Shown: one piece after another, positions 33,235 through 41,448 of the stretch | Layout of the letters: each line of letters starts with the position of its first letter | Position numbering within the stretch: the first letter of the stretch is position 1 | Assembly (NCBI GenBank): GCA_009774615.1 | Contig: VSOC01000006.1 | Span: forward strand, 27,995-74,228 | Reading direction: 5' to 3' | Length of the DNA: 46,234 nt | From: Lachnospiraceae bacterium | GTDB taxonomy: Bacteria > Bacillota > Clostridia > Lachnospirales > Lachnospiraceae | Program-made: the position numbers and the translations under genes | Notes under the pieces: model-generated | The model's database searches: none | The model's input: only the letters and a program-made list of their open reading frames with translations | Told to the model about the DNA's origin: nothing

Positions 33235-33960
33235 ATGGCTGGTTTAGGGACAATCATCAATATGGCTGGAATTTTAGCCGGAGGTCTGGGCGGACTGCTC
33301 TTTGGCAACCGTCTGGAAAAGCGCTACCAGGACACTCTTTTAAGTGCAAACGGAATCTGCGTGCTGTTTTTAGGTATCAGCGGATGTCTTCAGGAGATGT
33401 TTACCATTGCCGACGGAAAAATCAGCAGCGGAAAGACGATGATGATGATTGGAAGCTTTGCCATCGGCGGACTTATCGGCGAATGGATGAATATTGAAAT
33501 GCGGATGGAACAGTTTGGCGAATGGCTGAAGAAAAAAACGAAAAACGACCAGGATACCGGATTTGTGGATGGCTTTGTCACGGCCACCCTGACGATTTGT
33601 ATCGGCGCAATGGGTGTCGTCGGTGCAATTCAGGACGGTATTTTAGGCGACTCCTCAGTACTGACGGCAAAGACCGTGCTGGATCTGATTATTATCTTTG
33701 TAATGACGGCAGCCATGGGTAAGGGCTGTATCTTCTCGGCTGTTCCTGTGGGGATATTCCAGGGTGCCATTACCTTAATGTCCCGTCTTTTAGAACCGGT
33801 GATGACCGAAGCTGCCCTCTCCAACCTCTCCCTGACCGGCTCCATCCTGATTTTCTGTGTCGGGCTGAATTTAATCTGGGGAAAGAAGGTTAAAGCGGCT
33901 AACCTCCTTCCCGCCATTGTTATTGCCGTAATATGGGCTTTTCTGCCTCAGAACGGGTAA
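33235..33960 (+). CDS. DUF554 family membrane protein
   Basis: A 241-residue protein with about six to seven membrane helices. Diagnostic are the start GTIINMAGILAGGLGGLLFG and the internal FVTATLTICIGAMGVVGAIQDG and MGKGCIFSAVPVGIFQGAITL. Function unknown; members are often called putative transporters. The ATG at 33235 is preceded by GGCGGAGAAAAACATT. Its stop codon directly abuts the ribH stop on the other strand, with no room for a terminator between them. Confidence 0.88.
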   Translation: MAGLGTIINMAGILAGGLGGLLFGNRLEKRYQDTLLSANGICVLFLGISGCLQEMFTIADGKISSGKTMMMIGSFAIGGLIGEWMNIEMRMEQFGEWLKKKTKNDQDTGFVDGFVTATLTICIGAMGVVGAIQDGILGDSSVLTAKTVLDLIIIFVMTAAMGKGCIFSAVPVGIFQGAITLMSRLLEPVMTEAALSNLSLTGSILIFCVGLNLIWGKKVKAANLLPAIVIAVIWAFLPQNG

Positions 33961-34434
33961 TTAAAGCTGCCGAAGCAAGTTCACCATCTCAATTGCCGAC
34001 AGGGCACAGTCATAGCCCTTATTTCCTGCCTTGCTGCCTGCCCTGGCGATGGCCTGCTCGATATTTTCTGTAGTAATTACCCCAAAGAGCACCGGAACCT
34101 CCGTCGAAAGCCCTACCTGGGCAATCCCCTTAGAAACCTCACTGCACACATAATCATAATGTGTGGTATCGCCCCGGATAACAGCGCCCACACAGATCAC
34201 CGCGTCATAGTTTCCCGACTTTGCCATCTTTGCGGCTGTCACCGGAATCTCAAAAGCGCCGGGAACCCATGCGGCAGTGATATTTTCCTCTTCTACCCCG
34301 TGACGAACCAGACCGTCCACAGCCCCGCCTAAAAGCTTATTGACAATGATCTCATTAAACCTTGACGCTACGATTCCCACCTTCATCCCAGCAGGTGCTA
34401 CAACTTTTCCTTCAATAACCTGAATTTCTCTCAT
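33961..34434 (-). CDS. ribH: 6,7-dimethyl-8-ribityllumazine synthase
   Basis: A 157-residue lumazine synthase, last gene of the rib operon. Conserved segments: VGIVASRFNEIIVNKLLGGAVDGL, WVPGAFEIPVTAAKMA, CVGAVIRGDTTHYDYVCSEVSKGI (histidine in the active site) and LFGVITTENIEQAIARAGSKAGNKG. It joins the two ribityl precursors into the riboflavin precursor, as an icosahedral capsid. I chose the ATG at 34434, preceded by AAGGAGGAAGAAGTC. Confidence 0.96.
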   Translation of the reverse strand: MREIQVIEGKVVAPAGMKVGIVASRFNEIIVNKLLGGAVDGLVRHGVEEENITAAWVPGAFEIPVTAAKMAKSGNYDAVICVGAVIRGDTTHYDYVCSEVSKGIAQVGLSTEVPVLFGVITTENIEQAIARAGSKAGNKGYDCALSAIEMVNLLRQL

Positions 34435-34545
34435 GACTTCTTCCTCCTTAAACCTCATTTTTAAACTTTGTTCTTAGATTTCATCTTCTTTTTTTATTTC
34501 TCCATAGCGTTGTTCTTCCCACATAGCTGTTCTTTCCATGGTTAT

Positions 34546-35757
34546 CTACACAACAATTTTCTGGAAAATATGCCCCATCTTTGTCTGTTTTGTCTTCATA
34601 TAAAACCGATCAAATGCCTGCGGCTCGATTTCAATAGGAACCCGTTCACGGATCTGCAGACCAAAATCGCTCAGACCATAAACCTTTTCCGGATTATTGG
34701 TCAGAAGCCGCAGGGATTTTGCTCCCAGATCCGATAAGATCTGTGCGCCAATCCAGTATTCCCGCAGATCCGGGGCAAAACCAAGCTTTAAATTTGCCTC
34801 TACTGTATCCAGCCCCTGTTCCTGTAATTCATAGGCTTTCAGCTTATTAATCAGCCCGATTCCACGCCCCTCCTGACGCATGTAGAGGATGATTCCACGC
34901 CCCTCCTTTTCCACCTGCGCCATCGCAGTCTGAAGCTGTATGCCGCAGTCACAGCGCATGGAACCAAAGACGTCCCCGGTAAGACATTCGGAGTGTACCC
35001 GGCAGAGAAGGTTTTCTCCGTCGCCCACGTCACCCTTCACCAGAGCCACATGATGCTCCCCGGTAATATCATTAACATAACCGTAAATCTGAAACTTCCC
35101 ATACTGGGTTGGCATGGCTGCACAGGCTTCCCGGATCACATGTTTTTCATGAATCCGGCAATAGTCCTGGAGATCCCGGATGGTAATAAATTTCAAATGA
35201 TGCTCTTTGGCAAGCTTCCATAAATTAGGAGTAAGCATCATCGTTCCGTCTGCCTCCATAATTTCACAGCAGATCCCACATTCTTTCAGCCCTGCCAGAC
35301 GGCAGAGATCCACGGTAGCTTCCGTATGCCCATTGCGGACAAGCACGCCTCCCTTTCGGGAAATCAGCGGAAAAACATGCCCCGGTCTGCGGAAATCCTC
35401 GGGCTTTACACCTTCTTCCACGCATTTTCTCATGGTCAATGACCGCTCTGCTGCCGAAATCCCCGTAGTGGTATCTTTATAATCAACCGAAACGGTAAAA
35501 GCGGTCTGGTGGTTATCCGTATTTTCTGCAACCATCGGCATAAAACCAAGCTTTCCTGCAATCTCGGCACTCATAGGCGTACAGATCAGCCCTTTGGCAT
35601 AACATGCCATAAAATTAATATTCTCCTGTGTAGCAAACTCCGCCGCACAAATCATATCGCCTTCATTTTCCCGATCCGGATCATCCGTCACCAGGATAAT
35701 CTCCCCTGCCCGCAAAGCCCTTAAAGCCTCTTCAATGGTATTATACTGTTCATTCAT
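34546..35757 (-). CDS. ribBA: bifunctional DHBP synthase / GTP cyclohydrolase II
   Basis: A 403-residue fusion making both riboflavin starting compounds. Residues 1-200 are the DHBP synthase (DDPDRENEGDMI, RRPGHVFPL, HTEATVDL); residues about 205-403 are GTP cyclohydrolase II (VHSECLTGDVFGSMRCDCG with zinc cysteines, YMRQEGRGIGL, LLTNNPEKV). The ATG at 35757 is preceded by AGAGGAGCGTAAGTGT; the 35 codons upstream do not look coding. It follows ribE in the operon. Confidence 0.96.
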   Translation of the reverse strand: MNEQYNTIEEALRALRAGEIILVTDDPDRENEGDMICAAEFATQENINFMACYAKGLICTPMSAEIAGKLGFMPMVAENTDNHQTAFTVSVDYKDTTTGISAAERSLTMRKCVEEGVKPEDFRRPGHVFPLISRKGGVLVRNGHTEATVDLCRLAGLKECGICCEIMEADGTMMLTPNLWKLAKEHHLKFITIRDLQDYCRIHEKHVIREACAAMPTQYGKFQIYGYVNDITGEHHVALVKGDVGDGENLLCRVHSECLTGDVFGSMRCDCGIQLQTAMAQVEKEGRGIILYMRQEGRGIGLINKLKAYELQEQGLDTVEANLKLGFAPDLREYWIGAQILSDLGAKSLRLLTNNPEKVYGLSDFGLQIRERVPIEIEPQAFDRFYMKTKQTKMGHIFQKIVV

Positions 35758-35867
35758 ACACTTACGCTCCTCTCTCTGCATTTTGCTGTATTTGCTGCTG
35801 TCCTTTCCTGCAGCTCTTCTTAAAGATACGGTTATATTCCCCACAGCTCTTCTAAAAGCCACTGTAT

Positions 35868-36536
35868 CTATATCCCGCAGCTTTCCAGAAATTCCATCGT
35901 CAGTCCATGCTCTGCCTGCTTTTCCTTCTCATTCCTGTCTTTTAAAGCACCTATGCCCAAAAGCCTCTCCACATATTTTCCGACAATATCATTTTCCAGG
36001 TTCACCACATCCCCTGTCTTTCTCTTTAACAATGTTGTTTCCTCCCCCGTATGAGGAATCACAGACACCCCAAAGCCGCATGAATCTACCTTTGCCACAG
36101 TCAGACTGATTCCGTCAATGGCAATCGATCCCTTTTCCACAATCAGCCGCAGAATTTCCTCCCCGGTTTCAATCAATACCCACACTGCGTTTTCTTCCCT
36201 GCGATACTCCCGGATTATCCCTGTCCCATCGATATGACCTGACACAATATGACCGCCAAAACGCCCATCGGCTGCCATTGCCCTTTCCAGATTTACGGTA
36301 TCACCAATGCGTTTGCTTCCCAGCCCGCTTCTGCGAAAGGTTTCTGCCATCACATCTGCCCGGAAACCATCTGCAAATAATGCTGTCACCGTAAGGCAAA
36401 TCCCGTCCACGGCAATACTGTCGCCAATTTTTGTTCCTTCTAAAACCTTTTTCGCCCGCACCGAAACCTGCCCTGAATTTCCCTGCTTTTCCACCTGCCG
36501 CAGCGTTCCCAGTTCTTCAATAATTCCTGTAAACAT
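35868..36536 (-). CDS. ribE: riboflavin synthase alpha chain
   Basis: A 222-residue enzyme with two lumazine-binding domains: MFTGIIEELG, DSIAVDGICLTV, and the second repeat DIVSGHIDGTG / IAIDGISLTVAKV. It dismutates two lumazines into riboflavin. The ATG at 36536 begins the invariant MFTGI; AAGGTGAAAGGG precedes it. The C-terminal ~25 residues after GIGAL are an extra, charged tail ending MEFLESCGI. It starts 16 nt after the end of ribD. Confidence 0.95.
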   Translation of the reverse strand: MFTGIIEELGTLRQVEKQGNSGQVSVRAKKVLEGTKIGDSIAVDGICLTVTALFADGFRADVMAETFRRSGLGSKRIGDTVNLERAMAADGRFGGHIVSGHIDGTGIIREYRREENAVWVLIETGEEILRLIVEKGSIAIDGISLTVAKVDSCGFGVSVIPHTGEETTLLKRKTGDVVNLENDIVGKYVERLLGIGALKDRNEKEKQAEHGLTMEFLESCGI

Positions 36537-36552
36537 CCCTTTCACCTTCCTT

Positions 36553-37695
36553 CTATTCTGCCCTGTATTCCATAAGAAAATCCTCACCGATTACTGATGT
36601 TTTTTCCAAAACAAACGCTGTTCCCTGATCCGGTAATTCTACTCCAACTCCGCTCACTGGTGTTTTCGCCTCTTTTCCGCCAAAAATTTTCGGCGCAATG
36701 AATACCTTTAACTCCTGAACCAGTCCTGCCCGAAGGAAGCTGTCATTTAACTCCCCGCCGCCTTCCAGGAAAACACTGTCAATTTTCTGGCTGCCAAGGT
36801 AATTCATCAGCTGCAAAAGATCCACCCTTCCCTGCACATCCGGCAATGACACTACTTCAATTCCCATGGCACACAGTTTTTCAGCTTTCCTGACCATTTC
36901 CTTACAGTCTGCATCCTGCTCCTTCTTTTTTTCAATACCCAGATCCCCGTCTTCTATCTTCCCGCAGGCAATCATGGTTCTATACTGTCCGGCACTGCGG
37001 CAGATTTTACTGTCCAGAGGAATGCGAAGCCTGCTGTCACAGATAATCCTTATCGGACTTTTCTTTCCTTCAAGACGGACATTTAACATAGGATCATCTG
37101 CAAGAACCGTCCCTATTCCAGCGATAATCCCCATATAGCAATGGCGCATTTCCTGAACCCTTGCCCTGGCTTTCTCTCCGGTAATCCATTTCGATGCCCC
37201 TGTTTTTGTGGCAATTTTCCCATCCGCAGTCATTGCATATTTCATTACCACATAGGGCATATTCGTTGTAATGTAGTGGAAAAATACCGGATTAAGCCGG
37301 TCACATTCCGCCTTCATCACCCCGGTTTCCACCAAAATCCCTGCTTCTCTAAGCTGAATTACCCCCTTTCCTGCCACTTTCGGGTTCGGGTCATCCGAAC
37401 CAATCACCACACGCCGAATTTTATGGGCAATAATCGCCTCTGTGCAGGGCGGAGTTTTTCCGTAATGGCAGCATGGCTCTAAAGTCACATACAAATCCGC
37501 ACCCTCGGCAGATTCCGTCAGGGAAGCAAAAGCATTACGCTCCGCATGAAGACCTTTATAACGTTCATGCCAGCCTTCTCCAATAACTCTCCCTTCTTTT
37601 ACAATCACCGCACCCACTACCGGATTTGGATTCACCCATCCCCGCCCAAGCTCTGCAAGTTCAATCGCCCGGGACATATATTCCCTGTCCGTCAT
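36553..37695 (-). CDS. ribD: bifunctional deaminase/reductase RibD
   Basis: A 380-residue fusion. The N-terminal cytidine-deaminase-like domain has the zinc motif HAERNAF (about 50) and PCCHYGKTPPC (about 75); the C-terminal reductase has YVVMKYAMTADGKIAT and VFLEGGGELNDSFL. It performs the second and third steps from GTP to the lumazine precursor. ATG at 37695 is preceded by AAAGGAAGGGGAGC. First gene of the rib operon, placed after the FMN riboswitch and two terminator hairpins. Confidence 0.96.
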   Translation of the reverse strand: MTDREYMSRAIELAELGRGWVNPNPVVGAVIVKEGRVIGEGWHERYKGLHAERNAFASLTESAEGADLYVTLEPCCHYGKTPPCTEAIIAHKIRRVVIGSDDPNPKVAGKGVIQLREAGILVETGVMKAECDRLNPVFFHYITTNMPYVVMKYAMTADGKIATKTGASKWITGEKARARVQEMRHCYMGIIAGIGTVLADDPMLNVRLEGKKSPIRIICDSRLRIPLDSKICRSAGQYRTMIACGKIEDGDLGIEKKKEQDADCKEMVRKAEKLCAMGIEVVSLPDVQGRVDLLQLMNYLGSQKIDSVFLEGGGELNDSFLRAGLVQELKVFIAPKIFGGKEAKTPVSGVGVELPDQGTAFVLEKTSVIGEDFLMEYRAE

Positions 37696-37775
37696 TTTGC
37701 TCCCCTTCCTTTCCTTTGCTTATTTCTGAATTTTCCTGCCATTTTACAAAGATATTTCTGTACATATCCTGTGAC

Positions 37776-37815
37776 AAAAAAACTCCCTGTATTCGATTCT
37801 ACAGGGAGTTTTTTT
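37776..37815. terminator. second rib leader terminator (bidirectional)
   Basis: Perfect arms aaaaaaactccctgta / tacagggagttttttt around 8 nt. On the minus strand it lies after the riboswitch terminator and 80 nt before ribD, so it would also stop any transcript that escaped the first. Confidence 0.8.
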
Positions 37816-37823
37816 CTTAACTT

Positions 37824-37905
37824 TCTCAGATTTACCGAAATTTCCAAATTTACTGGTCTTTCCGAATGTACCGGTTTTACTGAACTTTTCGGATTTACTG
37901 GTTAT
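37824..37905. repeat. degenerate repeats in the rib leader
   Basis: Blocks such as atttccaaatttactgg, tttccgaatgtaccgg and tttcggatttactgg recur with a 17-30-nt spacing between the two terminators. Possible slippage repeats; no gene here. Confidence 0.5.
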
Positions 37906-37969
37906 ATTCTGCTGTTTTTATTGCTTTTGCCTACTATTTTGCCCTTACTCTAACCATCAGCTAATTAAA

Positions 37970-38004
37970 AATGCCCTGAAACAGAAAATCCATTTCAGAG
38001 CATT
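37970..38004 (-). terminator. FMN riboswitch expression platform: terminator
   Basis: The minus strand gives AATGCTCTGAAA ... TTTCAGGGCATT followed by TTTAATT. The 5' arm TGCTCTGAA can instead pair with TTCAGGGCA at the 5' start of the aptamer, forming an antiterminator when FMN is absent. Confidence 0.75.
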
Positions 38005-38045
38005 GATTCTTCAGCAAATATTTTTCTTACAACAAATGCCAGCTA

Positions 38046-38150
38046 TCTTCTTCCATCCAGACTCTAACTGTCGGCACTGGAATCACACCAGTTCAACCTT
38101 TCGGCTCGCGGGCTGTACCGCCGGTAGGGAATCACACCCTGCCCTGAAGA
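38046..38150 (-). promoter_or_regulatory. FMN riboswitch (RFN element)
   Basis: The minus strand carries the RFN signature in order: TTCAGGGCAGGGTGTGATTC, CTACCGGCGGTA, AGCCCGCGAGCC, GGTGTGATTCCAGTGCCGAC and AGTCTGGATGGAAGAAG. FMN binding is known to favour termination. It controls ribD-ribE-ribBA-ribH. Confidence 0.97.
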
Positions 38151-38168
38151 CATTATTAATTTTTCTTA

Positions 38169-38197
38169 ATTATAACGCATATTTTTTTACTTTGCAA
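38169..38197 (-). promoter_or_regulatory. rib operon promoter
   Basis: Minus strand: TTGCAA, exactly 17 nt, TATAAT, just upstream of the riboswitch. Confidence 0.85.
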
Positions 38198-38280
38198 TCT
38201 ATTTTTTCATTATTTTTTGCCCATAATTAAATCCATATATAACTGCAGGACACAAACTTGATTCAAATGAAAAAAAACAG

Positions 38281-38308
38281 TTGCTATTCCATTATTTTAT
38301 GTTATCCT
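38281..38308 (+). promoter_or_regulatory. probable promoter of the ATP-grasp gene
   Basis: TTGCTA, 16 nt, TATCCT. The transcript would have a leader of about 85 nt. Confidence 0.5.
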
Positions 38309-38318
38309 ACTATCAGGC

Positions 38319-38348
38319 AGGAGATCTTATATGAAGATCCTATAGGAT
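38319..38348 (+). promoter_or_regulatory. ATP-grasp leader: four-codon ORF in mutually exclusive hairpins
   Basis: AGGAG and 7 nt precede ATG AAG ATC CTA TAG (38331-38345), a minimal ORF reading MKIL. AGGAGATCTT can pair with AAGATCCT, hiding that ribosome binding site; alternatively ATCCTATAGGAT (38337-38348) is a perfect 12-bp palindrome. Only one of the two can form. A regulator site on DNA is the other reading. Confidence 0.45.
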
Positions 38349-38399
38349 ATTCTAAAGGTTTCGATCATCACAATATTCAGACAGGGGGTTATAATTAAA

Positions 38400-39605
38400 A
38401 TGAAGAAAGTACTTTTACTTGGAGGCTCGCTTTTCCAGATTCCCTCCATAGAAACAGCAAAAAAAATGGGCTATCACACCATCGTCTGCGACTATCTTCC
38501 GGACAATCCAGGGCAGCACGTTGCCGATGAATTTTACAGCGTAAGCACCACCGACAAGGAGGCCGTCCTTGCCCTGGCACGCCGCCTTTCCATTGACGGC
38601 ATTGTATGCTATGCCTCGGATCCGGCAGCGCCCACGGCTGCCTATGTCGCTGAACAGATGGGCTTTCCCACCAGCCCCTATGCATCCGTGGAGCTTCTCT
38701 CCAACAAGGACAGATTCCGTGACTTCCTTGCCAAAAACAATTTTCATGTGCCCAAGGCAAAGGGCTGGGCTTATGAGGAGTTTGCGCAGATGATGGAAGA
38801 AATCCACACCTTTACTTTTCCGGTTATGGTAAAGCCCGTGGATTCCTCCGGCAGCAAGGGGGTTAAAAAGATTGACGATCCCGGGCAGTTAAAAGCTGCA
38901 GTGGACGCTGCTATGGCATATTCCCGCTGCAAACGTTTTATTATTGAAGAATATGTGGAAAAATACGGCTATCAGATTGCCGGAGACGGCTTTTCGGTGG
39001 ACGGCAAGCTCGTGTTCCGCTGCTTTGCCAATGAACATTTTGATTCCAGCGGGATTAATCCCTACGTTCCCATCGGAGAAAGCTGGCCCTACAACATGCC
39101 CAAAAGAGTTCATGACAAGCTCCACGACGAAATCCAGCGCCTTCTCACCCTCCTGGATATGAAAACGCAGGCTTATAATTTTGATGCCCGCATTGACGAT
39201 AAGGAAAATATCTATCTGATGGAAGTGGGTCCGCGAAACGGCGGGAATTTAATTGCCCAGGTTACGGATTATGCCACGGGAGTGGATATGGTCGCCTACA
39301 CCATAAAGGCTGCCATGGGGGAGGACTGCAGTGACCTGCACATGGTTGAGCCTAAGGGCTTCTGGTCAAATTACATGATCCACAGCCTGAAGGCAGGAAA
39401 ATTCAAAGAGGTCTGGATCGATGAGAATTTCCGCAGGAAAAACCTGGTAGAATTCCAGATGCAGGCAAAGCCCGGCGATGAAATCCAGGCATTTACCGGC
39501 TCCAACCAAACCCTGGGGACGATGATTTTAACCTTTGACGCAGAAGAAGAAATGCTGGAAAAGATGGATCATATGGAAAACTGGGTAAGGGTTATTACCG
39601 AATAA
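38400..39605 (+). CDS. ATP-grasp domain protein (carboxylate-amine ligase type)
   Basis: A 401-residue ATP-grasp enzyme. The N-terminal pre-grasp domain is Rossmann-like (KKVLLLGGSLFQIPSIETAK, VCDYLPDNPG). The ATP-binding part has FPVMVKPVDSSGSKGVKKI near 140, RFIIEEYVE near 180, and the metal site MEVGPRNGGNLIAQV near 275. Such enzymes join a carboxylate to an amine or similar nucleophile through an acylphosphate. The product is unknown and no partner gene is adjacent: it stands alone between the rib promoter and an AAA protein. The ATG at 38400 has AGGGGG about 11 nt upstream. Confidence 0.85.
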   Translation: MKKVLLLGGSLFQIPSIETAKKMGYHTIVCDYLPDNPGQHVADEFYSVSTTDKEAVLALARRLSIDGIVCYASDPAAPTAAYVAEQMGFPTSPYASVELLSNKDRFRDFLAKNNFHVPKAKGWAYEEFAQMMEEIHTFTFPVMVKPVDSSGSKGVKKIDDPGQLKAAVDAAMAYSRCKRFIIEEYVEKYGYQIAGDGFSVDGKLVFRCFANEHFDSSGINPYVPIGESWPYNMPKRVHDKLHDEIQRLLTLLDMKTQAYNFDARIDDKENIYLMEVGPRNGGNLIAQVTDYATGVDMVAYTIKAAMGEDCSDLHMVEPKGFWSNYMIHSLKAGKFKEVWIDENFRRKNLVEFQMQAKPGDEIQAFTGSNQTLGTMILTFDAEEEMLEKMDHMENWVRVITE

Positions 39606-39687
39606 TCTGTTGTCCGGCAGTTCTGTCAGGTAGTTAAGAAAATGGCTTTCCCTCTGCACTTTCAGGATGCCGAAAGGAGTGTGTGCC

Positions 39688-41373
39688 GTGAAGAAAAAGC
39701 TTCCTGTTGGTATCGATGGATTTGAAAAAATCAGAACCAATGATTTCTACTATGTAGACAAGACCATGTTTATTGCGGAACTTCTGCATAACTGGGGAGA
39801 AGTAAACCTTTTTACCCGTCCCCGCCGTTTTGGTAAATCGCTGAATATGAGCATGCTGAAATGTTTTTTTGAAATCGGCAGCGACAAAAGATTATTCGAC
39901 GGGTTGCGCATTACCCGGGAAAAAGAACTATGTGAACAGTATATGGGCAGATTTCCTGTGATTTCCATTACCCTAAAAGGCATTGACGGAAGAAATTACC
40001 AGGAAGCTTATACTGCCTTACGGCGGATGATTGGCAGGGAGGCAAGCCGTTTCAGCTTTCTGTCCGAGAGCCCAAAGCTGCTTCCGGGTGAAAAAGAACT
40101 GTATTATGGGCTTACCAGGGTAAAGGACGGCGTATTTACGATGCCCGATGAAATATTGGTTGACAGCATCCATACCTTATCCGAGCTTCTTTCCAAACAC
40201 TATGAAAAAAAGGTCATTCTTTTGATTGATGAATATGATGTACCATTAGAAAAGGCATTTCAGCATGGTTATTATGAGGAAATGCTGTCATTAATCCGCA
40301 GCCTGTTTGGAAATGCTCTGAAAACCAATGCTTTCCTGTATTTTGCCGTGCTGACCGGATGTCTGCGCATTTCAAGAGAAAGTGTCTTTACGGGGTTGAA
40401 TAATCTGAATGTTATGACAATTACCGACGTATACTTTAATAAAGCTTTTGGCTTTACCGAAAGCGATGTGGAAAAACTGCTGGCAGATTACGGCTTGGCA
40501 CACGCACGGGAAGCCATGCGTGATTGGTATAACGGCTATGAATTTGGCAAAATGCCCATTTACTGCCCGTGGGATGTTATTAAATACACACAGGCTTTGC
40601 TTAAAGATAAACATGCGGAGCCAGAGAATTACTGGGCAAATACCAGCGGCAATGCCCTGGTTCGACGCTTTATCGGAAAGGCAGACCGGCAGACCAGAAG
40701 TGAAATCGAGTGCCTGATTGCCGGAGAATGCATTACAAAACCGCTCAAACAGGAATTAACCTACAATGAACTGGATTCCTCCATAGACAACCTCTGGAGT
40801 GTCCTGTTTACAACAGGTTATCTCACAAGGAAGGAAGAAGTACATGGAAAATCATGGAATCTGGCAATACCAAACCAGGAAATCCGTGAACTGTTTATAA
40901 GGCAGATTCAAGAATGGTTTAAGGAAGAAATCCGGACAGATACCCAAAAACTGGAAAATTTTTGTGAAGCATTCCCCGCCGGCGATGCCCATTCCATAGA
41001 AAGCTTATTAAATGAATATCTTTGGAAGTCCATCAGCATCCGAGATACCGCAGTTAAGAAGAACATGAAAGAAAACTTTTACCACGGCATCCTTCTGGGG
41101 CTTTTGCAGTATGAAAGCAACTGGGAAATTGAATCCAATGCCGAAGCCGGGGAAGGTTACAGTGATATTTCCATAAAAACACAAAACAGGGTCGGAATTG
41201 TGATCGAAATAAAGTACGCAGAGGACGGCAATCTCCAGGCATATTGTGCTGCAGCGCTTGCCCAGATTGATGAAAAACAGTATGATGAAGCACTTCGCAG
41301 AGATGGAATGAAAAAAATAATGAAGTGTGGGATTGCATTTTACAAAAAAGATTGTAAGGTTATGATTGGATAA
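39688..41373 (+). CDS. AAA-ATPase-like protein with PD-(D/E)XK nuclease domain
   Basis: A 561-residue protein of the DUF1703/PDDEXK_9 class common in Bacteroidetes and Clostridia. It begins KKLPVGIDGFEKIR, then has Walker A RPRRFGKS (44-51), Walker B ILLIDEYD (about 177-184), and a C-terminal nuclease core with D493 (GYSDISI) and E507-I-K509 (VIEIKYA). All catalytic positions are present. Families of this kind occur as multiple copies per genome; a defence or mobile-element role has been suggested but not proved. The start is the GTG at 39688 with AAGGAG 9 nt upstream; an earlier in-frame ATG at 39667 overlaps that site. Confidence 0.85.
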   Translation: MKKKLPVGIDGFEKIRTNDFYYVDKTMFIAELLHNWGEVNLFTRPRRFGKSLNMSMLKCFFEIGSDKRLFDGLRITREKELCEQYMGRFPVISITLKGIDGRNYQEAYTALRRMIGREASRFSFLSESPKLLPGEKELYYGLTRVKDGVFTMPDEILVDSIHTLSELLSKHYEKKVILLIDEYDVPLEKAFQHGYYEEMLSLIRSLFGNALKTNAFLYFAVLTGCLRISRESVFTGLNNLNVMTITDVYFNKAFGFTESDVEKLLADYGLAHAREAMRDWYNGYEFGKMPIYCPWDVIKYTQALLKDKHAEPENYWANTSGNALVRRFIGKADRQTRSEIECLIAGECITKPLKQELTYNELDSSIDNLWSVLFTTGYLTRKEEVHGKSWNLAIPNQEIRELFIRQIQEWFKEEIRTDTQKLENFCEAFPAGDAHSIESLLNEYLWKSISIRDTAVKKNMKENFYHGILLGLLQYESNWEIESNAEAGEGYSDISIKTQNRVGIVIEIKYAEDGNLQAYCAAALAQIDEKQYDEALRRDGMKKIMKCGIAFYKKDCKVMIG

Positions 41374-41388
41374 TAAAAATAATAGGAT

Positions 41389-41430
41389 AAAGCGGCTCTT
41401 AATCGATAAACAAGCTTCAGAGCCGCTTTT
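41389..41430. terminator. bidirectional terminator
   Basis: Arms AAAGCGGCTCT / AGAGCCGCTTT(T) around about 19 nt. It serves the AAA gene and the convergent ABC permease gene. Confidence 0.85.
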
Positions 41431-41448
41431 CCTTTTATACGTTTTCTT

